Below, piece by piece: positions 1 to 8,881 of a stretch of 64,000 nucleotides of DNA (position 1 is its first letter; every line of letters starts with the position of its first letter). This DNA is from Flavihumibacter fluminis (GTDB lineage Bacteria > Bacteroidota > Bacteroidia > Chitinophagales > Chitinophagaceae), in the NCBI RefSeq assembly GCF_021491375.1, contig NZ_JAKEVY010000001.1:868001-932000 (forward strand), in the 5' to 3' direction. The notes beneath the pieces were generated by a model. The model was not told the origin of the DNA and made no database searches. It saw only the letters and a program-made list of their open reading frames with translations. Made by a program: the position numbers and the translations under genes.

Positions 1-1242
1 CAGCGCTTTCAACAAATCAACCTGTTGAAGATTCGTGCCAGCTGGGGACAGGTTGGAAATATCGCATCCGTGCGCCGATTCATTTATGCACCTCCCTACC
101 AGGTTACTTCCTGGCCGCTTTTCCTCGGACCTAACGGTGAGGGACAGGCTTTTGGAATTTTCCAGCCCACTATTCCCAACCCTAACCTGAAATGGGAAAG
201 AACTGAGCAGATCAATATTGGTCTTGACCTCAGCCTGTTTGACAATTCCCTAACTGCCACTGTCGATTATTTCTCTAAGAAGACCAAGGATCTGATAGAA
301 TCCATGCCCACTCCTTCTGTTGCAGGGGTAGCATCTCCTCCTGAATTCAACATTGGACAGGTGGAAAACAAAGGATGGGAATTCACACTGAACTATAACC
401 GAAAAATCGGATCCGTTGATTTTAACATCGGCGGCAACCTGGGTACCTTCGATAACAAGGTGATCAGCATAGGTCAAACCGCGTTCATCGCACATGGCAA
501 CGGTGTAAACTCCATGAACCCGCTTCGCTCAACAGCAGGTATGCCCTGGCATTCTTTCTTCCTGATCGATGCTGTAGGTATCTTCCGCAACCAGAAAGAT
601 ATTGATGATTATACCTGGACCGATCCTGTTAGTGGTACTACCAAAAAAATCCAGCCCAATGCACGTCCCGGTGATCTGCAGTTCCGAGATGTTAACAATG
701 ACGGAACCATCAACGACGGAGACCGCGTTTATATGGGCGCGTATGATATGCCGGATTTCAGCTATGGTTTTAACCTGGGAGCCAACTGGAAAGGATTCAG
801 TCTCTCTCTGTTCATGCAGGGTATTTCCGGAGTGAATGTATTCAACGGTGTGAAAGCCATGACCTATACCGGTTCCAAAGGATGGAATATGAGCACCGAT
901 GTATTGAATTCCTATAACTACAATCCAAACTCAGATATTCCCAACCTGGCCGTAGTTGAAGATCCGAACGGAAACTTCAGCAAAGTATCTGACTATTTCC
1001 TGGATAAAGCAGATTACCTGCGGTTGAAAAACCTGCACCTCGCTTATACACTGCCAAGCAGTTTGATGCAGCAGGTATTAGCATTAAAAGACGCACGGGT
1101 ACGTGTATACGCAAACGCAGAAAACCTGATCACCATCACCAAGTACAAAGGATTTGATCCGGAAGTAGGCAACCTGGGTATTGATGGCGGAAGATTTCCT
1201 GTGTCCCGGATGTTTAGTGTAGGTATGAATGTTTCATTTTAA
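1..1242 (+). CDS. SusC/RagA-family TonB-linked outer membrane receptor, C-terminal part
   Basis: This is the C-terminal 413 residues of a SusC-type TonB-dependent receptor; the reading frame is open from base 1, so the start lies outside the window. Such proteins form the outer-membrane barrel that imports glycans or other large nutrients together with a SusD lipoprotein. The visible part has the typical SusC sequence just after the window edge (LLKIRASWGQVGN), a GDLQFRDVNNDGTINDGDR segment, the late barrel motif DYLRLKNLHLAYTLP and a C-terminal aromatic-rich strand ending in F (GMNVSF). The SusD gene follows after 11 bp, so the two are one transcription unit. The substrate cannot be read from this fragment. 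Confidence 0.95.
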   Translation, partial: QRFQQINLLKIRASWGQVGNIASVRRFIYAPPYQVTSWPLFLGPNGEGQAFGIFQPTIPNPNLKWERTEQINIGLDLSLFDNSLTATVDYFSKKTKDLIESMPTPSVAGVASPPEFNIGQVENKGWEFTLNYNRKIGSVDFNIGGNLGTFDNKVISIGQTAFIAHGNGVNSMNPLRSTAGMPWHSFFLIDAVGIFRNQKDIDDYTWTDPVSGTTKKIQPNARPGDLQFRDVNNDGTINDGDRVYMGAYDMPDFSYGFNLGANWKGFSLSLFMQGISGVNVFNGVKAMTYTGSKGWNMSTDVLNSYNYNPNSDIPNLAVVEDPNGNFSKVSDYFLDKADYLRLKNLHLAYTLPSSLMQQVLALKDARVRVYANAENLITITKYKGFDPEVGNLGIDGGRFPVSRMFSVGMNVSF

Positions 1243-1253
1243 AAAGTTCCATC

Positions 1254-2825
1254 ATGAAGACGAAACTAATAGCAATCGCTTTAATTATAGCTGCAGGCAG
1301 TTTGAGCTCCTGCAAAAAATTCCTCGAATTACAGCCTTATGGGCAGCCATCTGAACTTAATAACCTGACGGATGCCCAGGCAATGCAGGCAGTATATTCC
1401 CTGTTTTACTGGCAATACCGGGAAGGCACACTGGGCCGTGGTTTCATGTGGTTTGAAAACTGCAGCGACAACTTCGTTACCGGTCGTACACAGGCCGAAG
1501 CACAGAACATTAAAAACTTTCTGGATGAAGGTTCCAGCAGCAGGGATGTGCGTGATAACTGGCCTCAAATGTACCAGACGATCAACTATTCCAACAACCT
1601 GATCCGTTCGGCACCCAATGCCACCAAACTTTCCAACCGGGTGCGCAACAGTGTATTGGCACATGCTTATTTCATGCGGGGGTTCTCCTATCTCTGGCTC
1701 GCGCCCTGGTATGGCGATAACGGCCCGAATGGCGGTATTCCCATCGTTACAGAAAACACACCAATCGATGAAATCGATGTGCCTCGTCCGACTTCTGTCC
1801 TGGAGAATTATGATATGATCATCGAAGACCTGCAAAAAGCAGCTGACCTGCTTCCCTGGTTTGATGAATTGCCGCAGGCAGAATGGGGACTAATGCACAA
1901 AACCGCTGCATGGTCGCTCATGGCAAGAGCTGCCCTATACGCTGCACAATACGATCCTTCTTATTACGAGAAAGTAATTGAGTATACTGATCGTGTGATC
2001 AGCAGTGGCAAACACGGATTGGTGCCACGTTATGCCGATGTATTTGAAATCGAAAACAACTGGAGTCCGGAATACATCATGAGTGCCACCAGCACGGAGA
2101 TTGACGGATCCAAATTACCAGGTGTAATCTTCCAGAACGGCGGCTTTGGTATATACAATACCTGGGGCTATTTCCAGCCAACCGTTGAGCTTTGGAAAGC
2201 ATTCGAAGAAGGTGATACCCGCAGGAAAGCAACCATTGGTTTCCCTGGAGACACCCTGCAATTTGTAGGCAATCAACTTATCTGGGCAGTGAATCCATCT
2301 TCGGTTTCCAGTCCAACCGCTATGACCATTGTTAAATACCTCGCACCTTTCCGTCCGGCTGAAGCCGTTGGAAATACGGTTAACCCTAACAGTGATAATG
2401 GTACCACAGATTTAAATATACCTATCGTACGCTATTCAGATGTATTATTAATGAAAGCAGAAGCGCTGATCTGGCTGGGCAGGAACGGGGATGAGCCACT
2501 GAATAAAGTAAGGGTGCGTGCCGGACTGGACCCCATCACCAACGCAACTAAGGAAGATCTTAAAAGAGAGCGTCGTTGCGAATTCGTGCTGGAATTTGGT
2601 GTATTCCGTCACCTCGACCTGGTACGCTGGGGTGATGCACAGGCAGCTTATGCAAAACCATTGCATGGTTATAAAGTGAATTTGTCGGGCAGTACCGTAT
2701 CCTCGCTGGAAGAGATCGTAGTATGGCCAGCCAGAAACTTCAACCCATCTGTTCACCATGTGTTCCCGATCCCGAACAACGAGATCTCTAAAAGTGTGAA
2801 CCTGAAACAAAATCTTGGTTACTAA
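1254..2825 (+). CDS. SusD/RagB-family nutrient-binding outer membrane lipoprotein
   Basis: This 523-residue lipoprotein is the SusD partner of the upstream SusC receptor. It sits as a lid on the barrel at the cell surface and captures ligand. It has a signal peptide with lipobox SLSSC (lipidated Cys20) followed by KKFLELQP, the characteristic SusD N-terminus. The helical TPR-like core (AHAYFMRGFSYLWLAPWYGD) and the C-terminal signature (RSDVLLMKAEALIWLG-like region, then RRCEFVLEFGVFRHLDLVRWG) are present, ending with FPIPNNEI...NLKQNLGY. Length is normal for the family. The next gene begins 12 bp downstream. Confidence 0.97.
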   Translation: MKTKLIAIALIIAAGSLSSCKKFLELQPYGQPSELNNLTDAQAMQAVYSLFYWQYREGTLGRGFMWFENCSDNFVTGRTQAEAQNIKNFLDEGSSSRDVRDNWPQMYQTINYSNNLIRSAPNATKLSNRVRNSVLAHAYFMRGFSYLWLAPWYGDNGPNGGIPIVTENTPIDEIDVPRPTSVLENYDMIIEDLQKAADLLPWFDELPQAEWGLMHKTAAWSLMARAALYAAQYDPSYYEKVIEYTDRVISSGKHGLVPRYADVFEIENNWSPEYIMSATSTEIDGSKLPGVIFQNGGFGIYNTWGYFQPTVELWKAFEEGDTRRKATIGFPGDTLQFVGNQLIWAVNPSSVSSPTAMTIVKYLAPFRPAEAVGNTVNPNSDNGTTDLNIPIVRYSDVLLMKAEALIWLGRNGDEPLNKVRVRAGLDPITNATKEDLKRERRCEFVLEFGVFRHLDLVRWGDAQAAYAKPLHGYKVNLSGSTVSSLEEIVVWPARNFNPSVHHVFPIPNNEISKSVNLKQNLGY

Positions 2826-2837
2826 AACCGAACGAAC

Positions 2838-3902
2838 ATGAAACAACTTATAACAAACCTGCTGCTGGGCATACTGGTATTCACTACCGGATGTACAAAA
2901 GAAGAAGCAGCAAAAGCAGATGGCCGCCTGCTTGGACTCGAATTGAGCTTTCAGCATAAGGATCCCAAAAGCGGTGAAACGCTTACAAATGTGTTCAGCA
3001 ATTATTACCGCAAAACCGACCAGGTTGAAGTGAACCTGGAGTCTTCACTGGAAATTGAAAAAATTGACATTGTAAATTCAGTAACACAGAGCAAACTCAC
3101 CACACTGGATGTAAATGGCACCACTGCTTCTTATTCCGTACCGGTGAATGATCTGGCAATTCCATTTGGTCAGCGTGCTTCCCTGTTTTTCCATGTCTAT
3201 TTCAAGGATGCAGGCAAAGATGGATTCAGCTATCCTTCCATGAAATCCTACACATTCAATGTGATCAGTGAAATTCCTTCCATTGTGAATTTTAAAAGAG
3301 CGGATGGCAGCACCACTGAATTAAAGACTACTGATTTTAACATTCAGGGATTTTCGGAAGACCCCAAAAGAGGTGTAGTTGCCACTTTCAAACCAGGCAC
3401 ACCCTCTTACCTTTCTATTGAGGATTCCCCTCTCCTGCAATTTGGAGCGAATAGAAACTTCAGCGTAAGCTTTTGGATCCAATCCAACCACAATATCAGC
3501 GATCCGGCAATTCTGGGTACTATGGACTGGAACAGCTCCAATAACAAAGGTTGGGTTGTAGCCTGGCTGAATGGTCGCCTTCGTTTTGTTACAAGTGATG
3601 GTGCCGGTTTGAAAAACGATATCCGTCTACCCGAAGGAGAAACAATTCTCGGCGATGAATGGCATTTTGCAACCATCGTGTGCAATCGGAATTCCAGCCT
3701 TTCCATTTACGTAGATGGTGTTGAAAGAGTGTCCGGCGCTGCAGTTCCCATGGATATCAACAACGGAACTACGGTTAAAATAAATCAGGATGGAACCGGA
3801 AGTTATGGAGATCGTCTTGGTAGTAAATTCGGCAGTGTCGTATTTTATGATCAGGCACTTACAGCTGCTGAAATTCTGGACATTTACAACAGCACCAAAT
3901 AA
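2838..3902 (+). CDS. LamG/concanavalin-like domain surface lipoprotein
   Basis: The 354-residue protein has a lipoprotein signal (VFTTGC, Cys19) and is probably on the cell surface with the preceding SusC/SusD pair, in the position often occupied by a SusE/SusF-like glycan-binding protein. Residues about 30-150 look like a beta-sandwich; about residues 180-350 form a LamG/concanavalin A-like domain (FSVSFWIQS, WHFATIVCNRNSSLSIYVDG, FGSVVFYDQALTAAEILDIY). LamG domains usually bind carbohydrate or protein; no catalytic motif is apparent. The alkaline phosphatase gene follows after 14 bp, suggesting co-transcription. Confidence 0.8.
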   Translation: MKQLITNLLLGILVFTTGCTKEEAAKADGRLLGLELSFQHKDPKSGETLTNVFSNYYRKTDQVEVNLESSLEIEKIDIVNSVTQSKLTTLDVNGTTASYSVPVNDLAIPFGQRASLFFHVYFKDAGKDGFSYPSMKSYTFNVISEIPSIVNFKRADGSTTELKTTDFNIQGFSEDPKRGVVATFKPGTPSYLSIEDSPLLQFGANRNFSVSFWIQSNHNISDPAILGTMDWNSSNNKGWVVAWLNGRLRFVTSDGAGLKNDIRLPEGETILGDEWHFATIVCNRNSSLSIYVDGVERVSGAAVPMDINNGTTVKINQDGTGSYGDRLGSKFGSVVFYDQALTAAEILDIYNSTK

Positions 3903-3916
3903 GCGGTTCAACTCAG

Positions 3917-5068
3917 ATGATAAAACGTGTTTTAGTAGCAGCAGTCAGTTTATATCTTCCTGTCTTCGGGCTTGGTCAGACAGGACAGCAACCGATCAGG
4001 GACAACCTGCAGTACACACTGCAGGTCCCCTACCCGGTTGAAAAAATTCCCGCTCCTAAAAAAGGGAAAATCAAAAATGTGATATTGCTGATTGGTGATG
4101 GTATGGGCCTGACCCAGGTTTCAGCCGGATGGGTGGCCAACCGGGGACAACTTTACCTGGAACAATGCACACATACAGGTATGTCAAAAACCACTGCTGC
4201 CAATAAACTGATCACCGACTCCGGAGCTGGAGCTACAGCGATGGCAAGCGGACAAAAGACGATTTATCATGCCGTGGGTGTTGATACAGCAGGAACTGAC
4301 CTCCATACACTAACGGATATTGCTAAACGAAACGGCCTGGCAACAGGTATCGCAGTAGCCTGCTCTATTACCGATGCCACACCAGCATCCTTCGCAGCAA
4401 ATAATATAGACCGGGAGGAAGAAGAGGAAATCGCTACAGACTTTTTGAACAGTAATGTAGATGTACTCTTTGGTGGTGGTCGCAGGTACTTTAACAATCG
4501 TAAGGACCAACGTGATCTGTTACAGGAAATGAATGCCAAAGGTTACCAGGTCATCAACAGCACTGCCGAATTTCTTTCGACTCGCCAGGCGAAGGTGTTG
4601 GCCCTTGTAGAAGATGGTCAGTTGGATACTGCCCCCAAAAGAGGCACCGCATTTCAAAAGGCTGCCATCCATACCCTTGATCTGCTGAAGACGAATCGTA
4701 CAGGATTTTTTGCCTTACTGGAAGGATCCCGCATCGATGATATGGGACACATGAACAATCTACCAGGTGTAGTTGAAGAAGTGCTGGATTTTGACCAGAC
4801 CATCGGTAAGGTATTGCAATGGGCTGCGAAAGAGGGACAGACCCTGGTAATTATAACTGCTGACCATGAAACCGGTGGACTCACCCTACTCGACGGAGAT
4901 AAAGGAACCGGTTATGTTAGCGGGAAATTTTCAACAGGCGGTCATTCAGGCGTAATGGTACCAGTTTATGCCTGGGGACCAGGCGCAGAACATTTCACCG
5001 GAATTTATGAGAACACGGAACTTTTCAGGAAGATACAGTCTTTACTTCGGCTTCGACAAAGGAACTAA
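3917..5068 (+). CDS. Alkaline phosphatase, secreted
   Basis: A 383-residue alkaline phosphatase superfamily enzyme that hydrolyses phosphomonoesters in the periplasm or outside the cell. A signal peptide is visible (first about 21 residues, ending FGLGQ). Metal and catalytic motifs are in the expected order: GDGMG with Asp61, the nucleophile Ser102 in TDSGAGATAMASG, the EGSRIDDMGH segment, ADHETGG and the late GGHSG. The domain is complete and compact. Because it is the fourth gene of the SusC-SusD-LamG run, it may strip phosphate from a ligand captured by that uptake system. A phosphate-starvation role is possible but no Pho box was recognised. Confidence 0.92.
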   Translation: MIKRVLVAAVSLYLPVFGLGQTGQQPIRDNLQYTLQVPYPVEKIPAPKKGKIKNVILLIGDGMGLTQVSAGWVANRGQLYLEQCTHTGMSKTTAANKLITDSGAGATAMASGQKTIYHAVGVDTAGTDLHTLTDIAKRNGLATGIAVACSITDATPASFAANNIDREEEEEIATDFLNSNVDVLFGGGRRYFNNRKDQRDLLQEMNAKGYQVINSTAEFLSTRQAKVLALVEDGQLDTAPKRGTAFQKAAIHTLDLLKTNRTGFFALLEGSRIDDMGHMNNLPGVVEEVLDFDQTIGKVLQWAAKEGQTLVIITADHETGGLTLLDGDKGTGYVSGKFSTGGHSGVMVPVYAWGPGAEHFTGIYENTELFRKIQSLLRLRQRN

Positions 5069-5082
5069 GGATATACCCCATT

Positions 5083-5355
5083 TTATGCACAATCCATAAC
5101 GGCAATAAAATCGATATCGATGGCTGCCTGCAGATGAATCTTCTCACCACCACTGGCACGCACCCGAACCAGTGCCTTTCTGAGTTCATTCTGGATATCC
5201 TTGATCCGACGCTCCGAATGTAAAACCTCTTCAACAGTAGGCTCTTTGGCAGCCAGCCTTTCCTCATGAAAAGCAACTTTTGCCTTAACTATTGCATTTA
5301 ATAATTTTTCAGCCTCCGCTACAGTAAAATGCCCGTCGATTAAATGAATCTGCAT
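5083..5355 (-). CDS. Small conserved-looking hypothetical protein
   Basis: A 90-residue soluble protein without signal peptide or membrane segment, convergent with the phosphatase gene. It looks mostly helical and charged in the middle (residues about 15-65, rich in K, E and R, for example EAEKLLNAIVKAKVAFHEERL), with a hydrophobic C-terminal strand. I do not recognise the family. Coding is supported by a clean start at 5355, compositional similarity to its neighbours and the absence of a better frame. It stands alone between a gene on the other strand and the LysR gene. Confidence 0.6.
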   Translation of the reverse strand: MQIHLIDGHFTVAEAEKLLNAIVKAKVAFHEERLAAKEPTVEEVLHSERRIKDIQNELRKALVRVRASGGEKIHLQAAIDIDFIAVMDCA

Positions 5356-5420
5356 GAACTAAATTTGAGCAAAAATCTGTCCGGCAATCCATATATTTTC
5401 ATTTATATTTTAAATGGATT

Positions 5421-6347
5421 CTATAAATATTGTTCATACCAGTTAAATCGCTGCTCAATGATCTCTTTTTTTGTTTTCCTGACATATTCAAGATAGGCTT
5501 TTGCAATGGGCGAGAACATCTTTCCTTTTAGCCAAATCATACTCCATTTGGTAGAAATGGGTAGCCCTTTTACCGGAATGATTCGCAACACACCAGCGTT
5601 CAGTTCATTTTTAATACCAATCAATGGCATAATGGAATAGCCCAATCCTGCTATAACAGCCTGTTTGACGGCCTCATTGGAAGTGAGCTCCACCTTTTTT
5701 ACTGCTGCAATCCGGTTGCGTTCAATGAATCGTTCCATGGTCATTCGTGTACCGGAGCCTTCCTCCCTGTAAATGAGCGGAAGCTCTTCAAATATGTTTT
5801 TGTCGTATGATTTTTTTTGAAACTGCGATACTGAGCTACCCACCAGGAATAATTTGTTCTGCATCAGCTCCAGCTTATCTACATTCAGGCTAGGTGGCAG
5901 GATCGATACCAGAGAAAAATCCACCTCATTATCCTGTAAGGATTCAATCACCCTGGATTTATTTGTCACGTCCATTTGCAACTGAACCCCAGGATGTTCC
6001 TTCATAAAGCCGGATAAAAAATAAGGCATCACGTATTTACCCGTTGATACAATGGAGATTTTGAGTCGCCCTACCAATTGCCCCTTGAATTCCATCGTTT
6101 TCATATTGATGGCCTGCACCTGGTTAAGTATCTCCTCGGCTGCAAGAGCGATTTCCTTGCCAAAATCCGTAATATAAATTTTTCGTCCAACGATCTCCGT
6201 AAGTGGAATATCAAACTGCTGCTGGAAATTCCGGAGCTGAATCGATACCGCCGGCTGTGTAAGATGCAATTCTTCCGCCGCCTGAGTAATGCTTTTGGTT
6301 TGCGTGATCTTCAAAAAGATCTGTAGCTGATGAAGTGTATAGTTCAT
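5421..6347 (-). CDS. LysR-family transcriptional regulator
   Basis: A 308-residue LysR-type regulator. The N-terminal winged helix-turn-helix (residues about 1-60: YTLHQLQIFLKITQTKSITQAAEELHLTQPAVSIQLRNF, shown here only as the region) is followed by a linker helix and a periplasmic-binding-protein-like effector domain with the usual EGSGTR element near residue 200. It is divergently transcribed from the bicarbonate permease gene at 6438 across a 90-bp AT-rich intergenic region, the classic layout for a LysR protein controlling its neighbour. CmpR/CcmR-type LysR regulators control inorganic-carbon uptake in cyanobacteria, so a parallel role is plausible; the effector is unknown. Confidence 0.93.
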   Translation of the reverse strand: MNYTLHQLQIFLKITQTKSITQAAEELHLTQPAVSIQLRNFQQQFDIPLTEIVGRKIYITDFGKEIALAAEEILNQVQAINMKTMEFKGQLVGRLKISIVSTGKYVMPYFLSGFMKEHPGVQLQMDVTNKSRVIESLQDNEVDFSLVSILPPSLNVDKLELMQNKLFLVGSSVSQFQKKSYDKNIFEELPLIYREEGSGTRMTMERFIERNRIAAVKKVELTSNEAVKQAVIAGLGYSIMPLIGIKNELNAGVLRIIPVKGLPISTKWSMIWLKGKMFSPIAKAYLEYVRKTKKEIIEQRFNWYEQYL

Positions 6348-6437
6348 AAACAGTATTTATGCTCCAAATAATTAATATAAATATCGTTTAAGTATAAAAC
6401 TACTGAATTTTGCGACCGAAAAAAGCAAACCACCATC

Positions 6438-7406
6438 ATGAATTTAACAGCAAGTCTGCTCTCCCCCATGGTTCTCGCCTTTTTGCTTGGTGTTATAGCT
6501 ACCCGGCTGAAAAGCGACCTTAAATTTCCGGAGTCGTTGCACCAGTCGCTCACCATCTACCTGATGATTGCCATCGGGATGAAAGGTGGTTATAAATTAT
6601 CCTCTGTCAACTTCAGTGAGATGATTGTACCCTTGCTGGCGGCTGTTTTGCTGAGCTGTTGCATTCCGGTCTGGACCTATTGGATCATGCGCAAATCAGG
6701 CAAATTTGATGTGTACAATGCAGGAGCCCTGGCAGCTCATTATGGATCGGTATCAGTAGCCACCTTCAGTGCAGCCATCGCTTTTCATGAAAGCAGCAGG
6801 ATCGAATACGAAGGCTTTATGCCGGGCTTACTGGCCATTATGGAAATACCCGGTATCCTGATCGCGATCGCACTCGTTAGACTGTATACCCCCAACCGGC
6901 AGGATACAAAACCGGCATCCATAGACCAGATAGCCCGGGAGCTATTGGCAGGTAAAAGCACACTCTTATTGATTGGGTTTCTGATAATCGGCTGGCTGGT
7001 AGGTCAAACAGGCTGGGAACAGGTGGCACCCTTGCTGGATGTACCTTTCAAAGGATTGCTGACACTGTTTCTGCTGGAAGCGGGACTTGCAGCAGGCAAA
7101 CGTTTGTCGGATTTTAAAAAGGGAGGCTGGGTGCTCACTTTTTTTGGAATTGTCTTCCCGGTACTGCATGCAATAGCAGGCATTGTGATTGGCCATTTGG
7201 CCGGACTTAGTGTAGGCGGCTCCACCATCCTGGGGATACTTGCAGCAAGCGCCTCCTATATTGCTGCTCCGGCAGCCTGCAGGGTGGCGTTGCCAGAAGC
7301 AAATCCTTCCTATTACCTCACAGCAGCTTTGGCCATTACCTTTCCCTTTAATATCATCATCGGGATACCTCTTTACCGCCAACTGGCACTCTATCTTTGC
7401 GGGTAA
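6438..7406 (+). CDS. SbtA-type sodium-dependent bicarbonate permease
   Basis: A 322-residue polytopic membrane protein of the SbtA/DUF897 family, which in cyanobacteria is a high-affinity Na+/HCO3- symporter. About ten hydrophobic segments are visible. Family-like stretches include the N-terminus (LLSPMVLAFLLGVIATRLKSDL), the IYLMIAIGMKGG segment, the GSVSVATFSAA loop in the middle and the IAAPAACRVALPEANPSYYL region late in the protein. It stands divergent from a LysR regulator. In a heterotroph it would feed bicarbonate to carboxylases. The cognate PII-like SbtB is not next to it. The family call is firm; bicarbonate as substrate is by family knowledge. Confidence 0.88.
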   Translation: MNLTASLLSPMVLAFLLGVIATRLKSDLKFPESLHQSLTIYLMIAIGMKGGYKLSSVNFSEMIVPLLAAVLLSCCIPVWTYWIMRKSGKFDVYNAGALAAHYGSVSVATFSAAIAFHESSRIEYEGFMPGLLAIMEIPGILIAIALVRLYTPNRQDTKPASIDQIARELLAGKSTLLLIGFLIIGWLVGQTGWEQVAPLLDVPFKGLLTLFLLEAGLAAGKRLSDFKKGGWVLTFFGIVFPVLHAIAGIVIGHLAGLSVGGSTILGILAASASYIAAPAACRVALPEANPSYYLTAALAITFPFNIIIGIPLYRQLALYLCG

Positions 7407-7431
7407 GAACAAGGCAGGCCAAATGCTGCAA

Positions 7432-8484
7432 TCAATGTCTAAAAACGGTACTGAACAATGCTTCCACTGCTCTTACCGCCCCTTCCATATAACCACCAAA
7501 CGCTGTAGCTGTTTCGGTGTTGCAGAAGAACAAGCGATCTTTCATATAACCTGCTTGTAATAAAGGATGACCGTTGTTTTGATGGGGCCTTTGCGCGATG
7601 GGATTACCGGAAACGAGCAGGTCATCCATCCAGATTTTATCCTGGTAACTCAACGCATCTCCAGCTTTTTCTCCGAGCAGGAGGACAAGTTGTTGCAAAA
7701 CCAGTTCTTTTCGAACAACTGCAGAGTAATTAGCCGCTCCACCGTTTAGAAATCCGGTAAATCCGAATTTGGTTGCTTCGAAATTGGTATGATCATACAT
7801 TTCCATCACGATACCGGCATGTGAGTAGAGCATGCCTGAGTACCCGGCCTCGCGCCAGAAGGGTGCTGCATATTCAATGGTGAATTTGATAGCGCCAGCC
7901 ATCCAGGTTTGTACCGATGGCAATACAGCTGCGGGCGGCTCCGGTAAAGCTGGACTAAATTGAATGCTAACACCCGCTAACTGTGGAGGAATACAAAGGA
8001 TTACTTTATCTGCTGAATAATGGTCACCTGTTCCGGTTACGATTTCCAATCCCTTTTCAGTTTCCTGAATTTCCTGCACCCGCTGTTTCAGTCGAATGAC
8101 TTTTGCTGGTAATTGCGAAGCCAGCTTTGTGATAAGTGCACCGGTTCCACCGGCTATCCGGTACGAGGGCGCTTCAGATTCCGGAATATAAAATTTCTGC
8201 GGAGGTTCAAACGATTTTGTCTGAAACAGGGAAATGCCGGCAGAAAACTGTGGAAATTTATCCAGGTTCAATTTTCCGAGAAGGGCCAGCAAACGGGGAT
8301 GCATATCCGAAAACCAGGTTGCCCCGAGTTCCATCGGGGTAGCTTCAACTCCCTGAATCGTATGGATCCTACCACCCAACCGGTCTGCGGCCTCCAGTAC
8401 TACTACCTCTTTGCCGGCCTCCTGCAATAAATTCGCGAGATAGAGCCCGCTTAACCCCGCTCCAACAATTACTATTTTCTCCAT
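7432..8484 (-). CDS. FAD-dependent amine oxidase-like oxidoreductase
   Basis: A 350-residue flavoprotein of the flavin-containing amine oxidase superfamily. The N-terminal Rossmann fold has the dinucleotide signature GAGLSGLYLANLL (residues 8-20), the acidic ribose-binding end of strand 2 (VVVLEA) and the following RLGGR motif. The C-terminal FAD contact (FFCNTETATAFGGYMEGAVRA) is also present. It is shorter than classical monoamine oxidases (about 450 residues), so the substrate domain is reduced. The substrate cannot be predicted. It is a single gene, its start lying just beyond the terminator of the tRNA-Leu transcript. Confidence 0.85.
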   Translation of the reverse strand: MEKIVIVGAGLSGLYLANLLQEAGKEVVVLEAADRLGGRIHTIQGVEATPMELGATWFSDMHPRLLALLGKLNLDKFPQFSAGISLFQTKSFEPPQKFYIPESEAPSYRIAGGTGALITKLASQLPAKVIRLKQRVQEIQETEKGLEIVTGTGDHYSADKVILCIPPQLAGVSIQFSPALPEPPAAVLPSVQTWMAGAIKFTIEYAAPFWREAGYSGMLYSHAGIVMEMYDHTNFEATKFGFTGFLNGGAANYSAVVRKELVLQQLVLLLGEKAGDALSYQDKIWMDDLLVSGNPIAQRPHQNNGHPLLQAGYMKDRLFFCNTETATAFGGYMEGAVRAVEALFSTVFRH

Positions 8485-8507
8485 CTTGAATATTTTCCAA
8501 AAACAAT

Positions 8508-8541
8508 AAAAAAAGCCGACTCATTACTGAATCGGCTTTTT
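8508..8541 (-). terminator. Rho-independent terminator downstream of tRNA-Leu
   Basis: On the minus strand the arms AAAAAGCCGA (8541-8532) and TCGGCTTTTT (8519-8510) pair, extended inward by TCA/TGA with one G-U pair, and are followed by a T run. It lies directly 3' of tRNA-Leu(UAA) and before the amine oxidase gene, so it separates the two transcripts. Confidence 0.8.
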
Positions 8542-8542
8542 G

Positions 8543-8629
8543 TGCCCGGGACGGGAATCGAACCCGTACTCGCTTTTTCGGCGAACAGGATTTTAAGTCC
8601 TGCGTGTCTACCAGTTCCACCACCCGGGC
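8543..8629 (-). tRNA. tRNA-Leu (anticodon UAA)
   Basis: An 87-nt class II tRNA. The acceptor stem GCCCGGG (from 8629) pairs with CCCGGGC, with discriminator A at 8543. The D arm (GTGGAACTGGTAGACAC type) is leucine-like. The anticodon loop CTTAAAA gives anticodon TAA; there is a long variable arm, and the T arm holds GGTTCGATTCC. The CCA end is not encoded. It has its own downstream terminator. Confidence 0.97.
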
Positions 8630-8641
8630 AAAACATCCACC

Positions 8642-8672
8642 AAAAAAAAATTCCAAACGGTAGGTTTGGAAT
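8642..8672 (-). terminator. Rho-independent terminator downstream of tRNA-Gly
   Basis: On the minus strand ATTCCAAAC (8672-8664), loop of 5, then GTTTGGAAT (8658-8650), followed by an uninterrupted run of T (complement of the A run 8642-8650). It is a perfect 9-bp stem plus U tract placed between tRNA-Gly and tRNA-Leu, so the two tRNAs appear to be terminated separately. Confidence 0.85.
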
Positions 8673-8679
8673 CTTTTGG

Positions 8680-8752
8680 AGCGGAAGACCGGGCTCGAAC
8701 CGGCCACCCCAACCTTGGCAAGGTTGTGCTCTACCAAATGAGCTACTTCCGC
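8680..8752 (-). tRNA. tRNA-Gly (anticodon GCC)
   Basis: A 73-nt tRNA with acceptor stem GCGGAAG/CTTCCGC and discriminator U, D arm AGCTCATTTGGTAGAGC, anticodon stem CAACC/GGTTG around loop TTGCCAA (anticodon GCC), and T arm GGCCGGTTCGAGCCCGG. All stems pair. The CCA end is not encoded. It is followed by a strong terminator at 8642-8672. Confidence 0.97.
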
Positions 8753-8881
8753 AAAAAACTATCTGACCGGCTTCCAATTGAACCTAAAAAATAGTACCAG
8801 ATAGTGTATCTAAAGAGCTGTTTTTCAATTGGGATGGCAAAGATAAGAACTCCGATCTTTCTGCCAAATTTTTCTCGAAAA

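Noticed and set aside
6348-6437. A defined LysR operator in the LysR-SbtA gap
   Set aside because: Only imperfect AT-rich symmetry was seen, with no clear T-N11-A element that stands out from the background.
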